The position numbers and the translations under genes are program-made. 64,000 bases of DNA from Tomocerus qinae (lineage: Eukaryota; Arthropoda; Collembola; Entomobryomorpha; Tomoceridae): the NCBI GenBank assembly GCA_020055645.1, contig CM034549.1, positions 24,201,930 through 24,265,929 on the forward strand, written 5' to 3'. Of this stretch, positions 55,109 through 64,000 are shown in pieces. Positions within the stretch are counted from its first letter, which is position 1. Each line of letters opens with the position of its first letter. The notes below the pieces were generated by a model. It saw only the letters and a list, made by a program, of their open reading frames with translations. It was not told the origin of the DNA and did no database searches.

Positions 55109-56012
55109 ATGTCTACAGTTGTGGATACTATTTTGGGAGGTTCCTGTCTCTCTGGCCAAGGTTTGACAATCCGCATTCCTTCTGCTTATGGATACGTCAT
55201 TTTGACAGGAGTTGGATCAATATTTATGGTCACATGGAAAGGCATGCAAGTCGGCCGTGCCAGAAAAGAGTTCAATGTTCCTTATCCACAAATGTATTCT
55301 AATGACAATGAAAAATTCAACTGCATTCAAAGGTACAAAAATATTCTGCATTTACACCTCTACATGCATTTTTATCTCTAAATTCCACCGAATATTTTCT
55401 GTATATGTCTAAATGGGTTCAAAATCCCTGGAGACTTTTTTTACTCTTTTATTTTAGCTTTAGTAGTTAGAGATGGTTTACAGAAATGAATACATGAAAA
55501 GTATACACAGTTATTATGTATTTTATGTACAGCGATGATTTCTAAATAATTATTATTACCCTTTAAAAATTCATCATCAGCATATTGAATTTTATTGCAG
55601 AGCACATCAAAACACGTTGGAAAACTATCCTCAGTTTCTCCTGCTATTGGGTGTTGGAGGATTAGAAATGCCCGTCTTCAGTGCAATGTATACATATTTT
55701 ACTACTCCATTAATTTATAGATGTTACAAAAAAACGAACGAATGAGGCATCAATGACATTATTTCTTATGATTTAGTGGAGGAGCTATCTGGATTGCAGG
55801 AAGAATTGCCTATGCTAAAGGGTATTACACAGGAGACCCAAAAAAGAGGTTAATAATTCTAGATATCAGTAAAAAATAATATCAAACCGTTCTTAAAAGA
55901 TTGCTAATTTTATTTTTTTGCCTTCAGAGTAAAAGGAGCCTTCGGGTACATTGGATTGTTTATGCTGCTTGGAGCTACTGCTAAATTTGCCACCAGACTC
56001 ATTCGTTCTTAA
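55109..56012 (+). CDS. MGST3: Microsomal glutathione S-transferase 3-like, copy A
   Basis: Four exons join in frame: 55109-55332, 55601-55687, 55777-55848 and 55928-56012, giving 155 residues. The start ATG lies one base after a splice acceptor. It is a small MAPEG-family protein with four hydrophobic segments, and carries the MGST3/LTC4-synthase hallmarks RAHQNTLE and AYAKGYYTGDPKKR, which line the glutathione site between helices 2 and 3. MAPEG enzymes are trimeric ER or outer mitochondrial membrane proteins that conjugate glutathione to lipophilic electrophiles or reduce lipid hydroperoxides. A paralogue follows 1.9 kb downstream in the same orientation. AATAAA at 56210-56215. Confidence 0.93.
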
Positions 56013-56215
56013 ATAGAGTGAACGAGTGTTAAATTTCATCACAGCTAAACCTATATAGTATTTTGTAGTCACAAAATTATAAACGTTACCCTTAAAACCT
56101 TGTTGGAGCTTAATATTATGGTAGCAGAGATAAATACTTGTACCTTAGTATAAAACTGTGTGTATTTGTATTTTCTTTACCCGTGTATTTACTACAATGA
56201 TTTACAGAAAATAAA

Positions 56216-57919
56216 GCCATAATACCTATATACAACGAATTAACACGTGAAATAAATTTTGAATTGTGTCATACAAATGCTATTCCACTCTCCTACTTCC
56301 TCTAATTATGTCAATCGGATGAATAATTATGTATGCAAAATAATTTATTTTAATATTCACCAATAACGGTAAAACTTGAGAATTCATGACATTTTAACGT
56401 TCTCGCGAAAAGCAATCTAATAAGAAATCGATTAATTTCTATTTTATATGGAACATTGCATTGAGAATTGCGGCATCTTAGTAAAAATCGAGCTAAACTC
56501 AATTATTATGGTGAAAAATAGCTAATGAATTGATAAAAAAATTTATTTCACAGGATATTGCTTTGAATTCAGCTGCTTTCGACATTCTCGTATAAATTCA
56601 AGTTGTGTTGGTCTACAGAAATAAAAAATACCTTTTTGAATTTATTTCGTTTCTCATATTTATAACACAGAAAAGGAATTTTACATGAGTTAGTGTCACA
56701 TCTTCAGTTTAATAGCTTAAAAAATCACCCTGCAATCTGCAAGTCATCATGACAAAGCAAACAAAGGTACTTCACCCTCAGGCTGAAAATCACCTTCAAA
56801 AATTCCAGGATAAGTTTAGCTCACGACGACATTGTCCATACAGCAAAAAATATTTATAATGTAATTATCATTGCTTTAAGGATATTATATTGAACTTTGA
56901 GACACTAGTACAATAAAACTAGCACAATAGAGATGTAAATATATTAATTATTGCATACTACTAACTAATATCATTCCAGAAGTTTGGATTGTTGCATAAT
57001 GTCCTGTTTTATAAGAATTGTATGGGACAATTTATATGTTATGTACAATGTAGTGGTTAAAATTATCGTGCATCAAACTGTGTCCACATTTCATTTCGCT
57101 TTTCGATTTTAATTTGGTATTATGAGTATGGATAAAAAATATTCTTTCCTCTTGCCGAATATGTATAAAGTTATACTTGTATAATAAATGCAATCACAAA
57201 ATTATGGTCATTATCACCTGAATATGGATGTATGTATTATTTGACTTTATAATCATTTACCATTAGAGTAGACGCAAACAAGATAAGTAAATATAATATT
57301 TTAGTTGCTTTGGGACATGAACGCACTGTCATGTAAAACTATACCATATACATATTCTTCACATTAGTAGTATTACACCATTACTACTACCAATACGCTT
57401 AATGCACGAATGAATAAGCTTACCTGTAGATATAATATGTATTGGTAAGGAAAATGTTTAGTTTCGGTTTTAGTCGAAAACATAATTTTTTATCTAAGGA
57501 TGTAGCTACGATGTGAAGTAGTTATACTTATATGAAATTAAATGTTCACTCGTTATATTTTACTGAGAGAGAAGTGGTATTGCGTAATGCATGACAAAGG
57601 GATATTTCATGTACACGTAGATATTCCTGAGATGGATATCCTTCTACTCTACTGTATCATTATAAAAGTGCTGGAACCTTCGAAACTCTATGTCATTGGA
57701 TACTCAAATCAAACAGAAGTTTCAACACACAAAACTGTACCAAGTTTTATATAAAGCAGTCAATTCTTTGCTGTGTAACTCAGTCCGATTCTTGTTGATG
57801 TAGACAAGTGTGTGAGAAAATTACTGCAGTATTATTTTGTTTGATTTGTTAACAAACTATCTATACCATATAGCAATTACCTAATAAATTGTGAATATTC
57901 TACTCAGCTATTTCATAAA
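56216..57919. other. Spacer between MGST3 copies
   Basis: AT-rich non-coding DNA. A 70-codon open frame at 57542-57754 shows no recognisable domain. The promoter of the second copy should lie in the last few hundred bases. Confidence 0.5.
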
Positions 57920-58766
57920 ATGTCAGGAATATTTGATTGTATTTTTGGGGGGTCATCCCTAAGTCCTGGAAGTCACACAGTGGCTTTCAACATCTCTAAA
58001 GCCTATGGATATGTTATTTTGGTAGCCGTAGCTTCATCCTTCCTCCTTATCTGGCAGAGCTTTCAGGTAAAAACATTTATTTATGCTATTTATACTATAA
58101 AATTATTTGTTATCAGACATTTGTGCAAGGGGATTCAGTTACCTAATATAATAGGTTACTATTTATTTATTGTATCTAATAATTTTCGTGCTTCATCGTG
58201 TAATTGGATCGAATAAATATTAATTTCATGAAATATTTTGTTTCTCAGGTCGGGAAGGCAAGAAAATTGTATAAAGTTAACTACCCAACTATGTACTCAG
58301 CAGACAATGATACCTTCAATTGCTACCAAAGGTATCCCTTTCAACCTTATTATTAACCAAGACTAATTGATTTACAATTTATAATTATAATTAATACCGA
58401 AATTAATTTATTCAGAGCGCATCAAAACACTCTGGAAGGCTATTCCACATATTTGCTACTACTACTATTGGGTGGGCTTGATATGCCAATTTTCGTTGCG
58501 ATAGCTGGTATAATTTGGATTGTTGGCAAAGTTTCCTATGCCAAAGGATATTATACTGGAGATCCTAAGAACAGGTAATATTCAAAGCTGCAAAATCAAA
58601 TATTATTCTTTTTTATGTCCCGATTAATAAATGTTTCAAATGGACAATGACAATTGTTTTATCTTCATTCCCTTATAGACTACGAGGATCATACGCGTAC
58701 ATTGGACTGTTGATGATGCTTGCTGCAACAATTAAACTCGGTGTAAAATTAGCCTTATTTTCATAA
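57920..58766 (+). CDS. MGST3: Microsomal glutathione S-transferase 3-like, copy B
   Basis: Four exons join in frame: 57920-58066, 58249-58331, 58416-58574 and 58679-58766, giving 158 residues. The MAPEG features match copy A: SKAYGYVIL in helix 1, RAHQNTLEGY, and SYAKGYYTGDPKNR before the last helix. The intron layout differs: copy B has an intron after FQ in the first loop, where copy A is continuous, and lacks the copy A intron in helix 3. Similarity to copy A is clear but moderate, so the duplication is old. AATAAA at 59018 and 59059 could end the transcript, meeting the convergent gene tail to tail. Confidence 0.92.
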
Positions 58767-59058
58767 TTGAATTAAATTACAGTATTAAAAATCAAAGATT
58801 TTGTTCTTTTGTTCATTACCATCTAAAACTACTATGTAAAGTGTTTCCTACTCATTTAAGGACTTCGTTGAAAAATATATATTTATATAATACCTTAATA
58901 GTACCTATACCGAACCGATTAATGTTCAAGTTGTTTTTTCCACAATCATTTAAGAGCCACTACGCTACGGTTCTTAAGTATTATTGTGTTTCTATTACAT
59001 ATTGACTTTCCATAGCGAATAAACTACTATTATGCACACTATACATTCCACATATTGT

Positions 59059-59074
59059 AATAAAACGATTTATT
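59059..59074. terminator. Back-to-back poly(A) signals of convergent genes
   Basis: AATAAA at 59059-59064 (plus strand, for MGST3 copy B) and TTTATT at 59069-59074 (AATAAA on the minus strand, for the repeat-protein gene) are separated by four bases. Alternative hexamers exist for each gene (59018 plus; 59109 minus), so use of this element is inferred. Confidence 0.4.
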
Positions 59075-59352
59075 TTGTTCACTTAATTAAAATTACAAAG
59101 CTCTAATTTTTATTATGCTTGTTAGACCCGCAGATGCCTTTATTACAGGCTCATTATCATTAAAACTGTTTAGTCAAAGTATATCAATAGCATATGACAA
59201 TCAAAAATATTAAAAAAATAGTTCTTGATGAATCATATTAATTTTAAAATTAACTTCAGATAGTCCATAATAGTAATAGTGCATAGAGAATAATTCGGAC
59301 TTTATAAATCTTTGTAAGTTATCCATTAAGTCATGAGGTAGTAGTAGTCCAT

Positions 59353-62300
59353 TTAAGGCAATGTGTAGATGCATGCATTTATTCTTGTGAGGACGTTGTT
59401 GTACCGTTTATAGAACGCCCAGAATAGTCCACTGGGATTGATTCCAGGATCGCTTAATGCTTTCGACCCGAACTTGAGAAACTCAATTAAAGATATCGCA
59501 ACTTTTTCGTGTGTTTTGCTAATATTGATACTAATTGCAAATGGAGAGGGAACATAATTTTTCATTAAAATATTAGAATCGGAAATCGCTGCAGAAAGAA
59601 TTGACTTAGCAGTCATGGCATATCCTTCCATTAGTTTTACTAAATGGGCTTGTGCATTTAGATGTGCGAATTGAGCTGCTGTTGTCAACATTTTCACCAG
59701 AATATCAACAGATTGGGAAATTGGTTCATCTAATGAAGTTTTCGACTGGAAAGATGGATTTTCCAATAACTCTTTCTCTTTAGCCACTGCTTGACTGTGC
59801 ATAGATATCAGGATTGTAGAAAACAAAGTGAGAAATTGTTTGTGGGATAATTTTCTTTCGTATCTGAAAGCCAATAAAAACAATCCGCTTAAAATACAAT
59901 TTCATTATAATATCAGTTTAGATTTGTTAAAGCAAATATGGTCTTACAATAAACTAAAAGATTTAGATATGGACAGGATGTCATCTTTTAAAGTAATTGC
60001 TCCAGAGTTCCGCAAATCTGAAAGTTGCTGTAAAATTGCGTTGTCACAGGGCAGCTTCATTTTTTTCAGAATTTTCTCCACTCTATTGTCCCATGATGTG
60101 ACAGAGTCGTCTACCGGTTCCATTTCAAGGGATGCCATTAAATGGGGATTTTTATCTTGTGCAGAAACTTTTACTACATTAGCAATTAAGGATCCATAAT
60201 TTATTTTTGAAGGGAAAATTGTTGCATAAAATTGGTTATTCTGTACTCCAAATCTTCCCTTTGTTCTTATTCTTGCTATTTCAGGATTGTTTTTAATAAT
60301 TTCAGGATCATTGCTCCCTAATCCGGAGTTGCTACTATTTACGTTAATTGGAGAAGTTACAGTTTTGTTGCCTTTCAATTTCGTCCCGTGAGATTTCCCC
60401 CTATCACTACCATTATGATCATGACCTTTTTTAACAGTTGTCTTAATACTATTTTTATTTCCCTGATAATTTTTGAAATAAGAGTAAGAGGATAAGTACA
60501 TCCTAAATAATAAATCGCGCATTACTGATTCTGGCATTTGGCCACAAGCAGTGCCTGGACATCGCTTCTTTCTTGCCAATGGTAGTTTTCTGTTAAGCAT
60601 TAGTCCTAATTCCGATTCGAAATCCTTAAATTCTTTAGCAAGATCCCAATCAAAGTTGTTACAGTCGTAAATGTCATCAAGGCTCCCATCAGTCGATTTG
60701 ATCTCTCGTTTAGAAATCTGTTTCGAGTCATTAATACTAGAACTGAAGTCGAAATCAGGCATTCCTTCCATATCCTTCCCGAAATCCTCATCGTCACTAC
60801 CGATGGCTATGGCTTCGCTGTTTTTTCCTCCGGTTGCTACCGCGTCACTATTGGCACCCTCCATAAAAAAGCATTATCTCAATTTGTGCTGTTCCAATCC
60901 ATTTCATTATTCAATCTTTACGTGTAATTAAATGTTCATCACTTACACCTCCCCCAATATTTGTAGCAACCGATTTCGCTTGACCTCCAACAGAAACGCT
61001 TGTAGATTTAGCTTGTCCACCTTTAGAGGTAGAAACTGATTTTGCATCGCCACCACCTTTTGAAATGGACTGAGCATTTGAATCTCCTCCGGAGGATATT
61101 GCGCTCGAAATTGAATCACCTTAGGAAAATATAATAACAGTATTTTTAAGCGTTGTATCTTATTTGCTCTAAATTTAAATATCAGAACCTTTATCTGTAA
61201 AATCCCGAAGAAACACATTTAGGATTTATAAAAAAAATCCCTAACATAATTTTGGGATTCTCCAAGTTTCTAAAATATTACCTTTGTCTTTAGTCATGCT
61301 AAGGGAGTCGGCTTTACCCCCAACAGCGAGTGAAGATGTCTTGGCTGTTCCACCTTGAGATAAAGCAAAACTCTTGGCATTTCCATCTCCTAGAGATTCA
61401 GATGCAGCAGAACTTTCTCCATTGCCTTTTGACACAGCATTACTCTCTGAACCCCCTTCACCAGCCGTTTTACTATTTGCAACAGCGTCTCCACGTTGAG
61501 ACATTGCGTTTGCTGTGCTTTTGTACCCGTCAACAGCATTTGCGACAGCTGCGTTACAATTCTTAGAAAGTGCATTTGCCGAGGCATTTCCAGACGATTC
61601 AGGACCTTACAAAATTAACAAATATCTGTAGATTACAATAGAACATTCAAATTCTTTTTGAAGATTTTATGAATTTTTCAATTACTTGACTTTGCATTGG
61701 CGATTATTTTTTTGCATGATTCCGTATCATGAAGAACAGAATTTTCCAAATTAAATGGGGCAACTTTTACCGCTTCCGGTGATCCCATTGGGCTATTTTG
61801 GCTACCACCATTACCATTATTTAGAATATTATTTCCATTCTGACCCTGATTGTTAATTTGACCCCCACTATTTCCAAAATTTCCTCCTCTCGGTCCCTGG
61901 CTGCCATTTTGGCCCCCACTATTGCCATTCCCATTATTTGCATTGAAATTTCCGTTCTGTCCCTGATTATTATATTGACCTCCGCCATTTCCGTTATTAT
62001 TTTGACCCCCAAAATTTCCATTCTGTCCCTGATTATTATTTTGACCACCACCATTTCCATTATTTGGATTGAAATTTCCGTTTTGTCCCTGATTGTTATT
62101 TTGACCACCGCCATTTCCATTATTTGAATTATTATTTCCATTCTGTCCCTGATTGTTGTTTTGGCCCCAGCCATTTCCATTGTTTGAATTATTATTTCCA
62201 TTCTGCCCTTGATTGTTATTTTGGCCACCGCCATTTCCATTATTTGGATTAAAATTTCCGTTCTGTCCCTGATTGTTATTTTGACCACCTCCATTTCCGC

Positions 62301-64000
62301 TATTTGAATTAAAATTTCCATTCTGTCCCTGATTATTATTTTGACCACCTCCATTTCCATTATTTGGATTAAAATTTCCGCTCTGTCCCTGATTGTTATT
62401 TTGACCACCTCCATTTCCATTATTTGAATTAAAATTTCCATTCTGTCCCTGATTATTATTTTGACCCCCGCCATTTCCATTGTTTGAATTATTATTTCCG
62501 TTTTGTCCCTGATTGCTAGATTGGCCCCCTCCATTTCCATTGTTTGAATTATTATTTCCATTCTGACCTTGATTGTTGTTTTGGCCCCCGCTATTTCCAT
62601 TATTTGGATTAAAATTTCCTCCTCTCATTCCCTGATTATCATTTTGGCTCCAGCCATTTCCATTATTTGAATTATTATTTCCATTCTGTCCCATATTGTT
62701 GTTTTGGCCCCCGCCATTTCCATTGTTTGAATTATTATTTCCATTCTGCCCATGATTGTCATTTTGACCCCCGCCATTTCCATTATTTGGATTAAAATTT
62801 CCTCCTCTCATTCCCTGATTATCATTTTGGCTCCAGCCATTTCCATTATTTGAATTATTATTTCCATTCTGTCCCTGATTGTTGTTTTGGCCCCAGCCAT
62901 TTCCATTGTTTGAATTATTATTTCCATTCTGCCCATGATTGTCATTTTGACCACCGCCATTTCCATTATTTGGATTAAAATTTCCTCCTCTCATTCCCTG
63001 ATTATCATTTTGGCTCCAGCCATTTCCATTATTTGAATTATTGTTACCGCTCTGTCCTTGATTGTTAGATTGACCACCTCCATTTCCATTATTTGAATTA
63101 TTGTTTCCGCCCTGTCCCTGATTGTTAGATTGACCACCTCCATTTCCATTGTTTGAATTATTGTTTCCGCCCTGTCCCTGATTGTTAGATTGACCACCTC
63201 CATTTCCATTATTTGAATTACTATTCCCGTTCTGATTGTTATTAGTATTTCCATTCATATCCTGTCCTGTATTGTACTGCTGTTTCTGATTATTCATATC
63301 AGCCGATGTTTGGGTAGATGCATTTGGGTCGCTTGTACTTTTTGTAGCAGGATCAGGAGTCACAATTTTCCAAGGAACTACAAGTCCATTTGTGTCTCGA
63401 GAAATCCGTTTGCGGCTTTTTTCTTTGATCATTTTACTGTAAAAATTGAAATGCTTACCTACATTATGATTCCAAGTACTAGATGGGACGCTATTAGTTT
63501 GAGATTTTTTATATTTTTCTGCTTCGGAACCCTGCATTGGTCCTGTATTTGTTTGCAGCGGATTTGCCATATCCACATCCGTAGTTGTAGCTCCGGAAGA
63601 TTGTTCAGAAGGATTATTTGGAAATCTACTTCGCATATTTTTGAAAGGATTTGAAAGGCTGGGCATATATTTCCACTTCTTATTTGGAGATCCACTATCT
63701 TGATTTACCTTACTTTCTTTTTCTGTAGGAGAAACTGGAGTCGGGGTTTTTGATCCGGAATTAAAATTTTGTTTGTTTGAAATTCCAGCATCGCTAGATT
63801 GTCCTGAGGGATTATTTTGGTGATACTTTACTTTATGCCCATCCTCAGTCTCGTCTTTTTCATCTGTATTTGAATCTATAATTCTGTCAGTGTCCAAATT
63901 CGAAGGAACCCAATTCCTAATTTTCCGTTCGAACATTTCCAAAGTACCCTGTTTTTGAAACAACATGAATGTTGGCCCAACATCTCTTGCAACTCTATCT
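59353..64000 (-). CDS. Large Asn/Gly/Gln-repeat structural-type protein (3' part)
   Basis: Five exons on the minus strand: above 64000 to 61686, 61605-61282, 61119-60947, 60858-59948 and 59863-59353, joined in frame to about 1,411 codons; the 5' end lies outside the window. In order: a charged Ser/Asn-rich segment with a KSRKR furin-like site; about 24 units of 20 residues such as GGQNNNQGQNGNFNPNNGNG; a Gly-Gly-x-Ala-x-Ser array; an acidic Asp-rich stretch; then about 450 residues including a second basic site (ARKKR) and helical segments. The composition (Asn, Gly, Gln, Ser) suggests a secreted silk, glue or cuticle-like material, but I do not recognise the family and the signal peptide is not visible. 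The C-terminal part is not low complexity and could be an assembly domain, like those of silks. Convergent with MGST3 copy B. Confidence 0.8.
60800..61590 (-). repeat. Gly-Gly-x-Ala-x-Ser repeat array across three exons
   Basis: Exons 61605-61282, 61119-60947 and the start of 60858-59948 encode about a dozen units on the theme Gly-Gly-x-Ala-x-Ser-x-Ser, for example GGDAKSVSTSK, GGQAKSTSVSV and GGQAKSVATNI, which are exactly 11 residues each. Others range from about 10 to 14. Small residues (Ala, Ser) alternate with variable ones, as in beta-strand or beta-solenoid repeats. The introns fall beside the Gly-Gly turns and do not break the pattern. Confidence 0.75.
61840..63240 (-). repeat. 60-bp coding tandem repeat (about 24 units)
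   Basis: The minus strand encodes units of 20 residues, mostly in strict 60-bp register. The core is GGQxNNQGQxGNxNxNNGNG, with variants starting WGQ or WSQ and variants NNNSN, NFNPN and NFNSN in the middle. A 21-residue variant (WSQNDNQGMRGGNFNPNNGNG) recurs four times, three of them at an exact 183-bp spacing. The units at the C-terminal edge are degenerate and of irregular length. The other reading frames across this array are open for long distances only because of the repeat. Confidence 0.9.

Noticed and set aside
61821..62600. 259-codon alternative-frame open reading frame on the minus strand
   Set aside because: It is a by-product of the 60-bp repeat, which keeps any stop-free frame open; the main frame is supported by unique flanking exons.
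63437..63458. Intron-like sequence (donor GTAAGC, acceptor TTTACAG on the minus strand) in the first visible exon of the repeat protein
   Set aside because: It would be only 22 bp, too short to splice, and its removal would shift the reading frame.

Overview
This is a stretch of AT-rich animal nuclear DNA, most likely from an arthropod. Every convincing gene is split by GT-AG introns (58 bp to 3.8 kb). The gene set is metazoan: TMEM198, Cdc42, eIF5A, an M13 neprilysin-type peptidase, a FAM134/RETREG ER-phagy receptor and MGST3-type MAPEG enzymes. A secreted cysteine-rich gene of a type I associate with arthropods supports that group. I cannot fix the lineage more closely (chelicerate, myriapod or other) without searches. 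No tRNA, rRNA, CRISPR array or transposon coding gene was recognised.

Layout. 1-6.5 kb: no gene seen, but one TATA box plus splice-donor arrangement. 6.56-11.93 kb (+): TMEM198 homologue in five coding exons, with a near-perfect 199-bp fold-back inverted repeat just after its stop, inside the probable 3' UTR. 14.28-15.69 kb (+): secreted 16-cysteine protein with a poly-Gly insert. 17.5-28.2 kb (+): tandem segmental duplication carrying two complete Cdc42-like genes with matching non-coding flanks. 30.7-32.9 kb (-): eIF5A. 35.2-49.2 kb (+): M13 metallopeptidase in at least 15 coding exons, divergent from eIF5A. 51.3-52.8 kb (-): RETREG homologue, convergent with the peptidase. 55.1-58.8 kb (+): two tandem MGST3-like genes with different intron positions. 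59.35 kb to the window end (-): the 3' part (about 1,411 codons) of a large low-complexity protein gene that continues past base 64000.

The most unusual item is that last gene. It has about 24 tandem 20-residue Asn/Gly/Gln units, then a Gly-Gly-x-Ala-x-Ser array with a local 11-residue period, then about 450 residues of partly helical C-terminal sequence, with two furin-like basic sites. That architecture suggests a secreted structural material such as silk, glue or cuticle, but this is inference from composition only. Otherwise the genes are housekeeping or signalling genes with no evident common pathway. Two local tandem duplications (Cdc42 and MGST3) show active small-scale gene family growth here.
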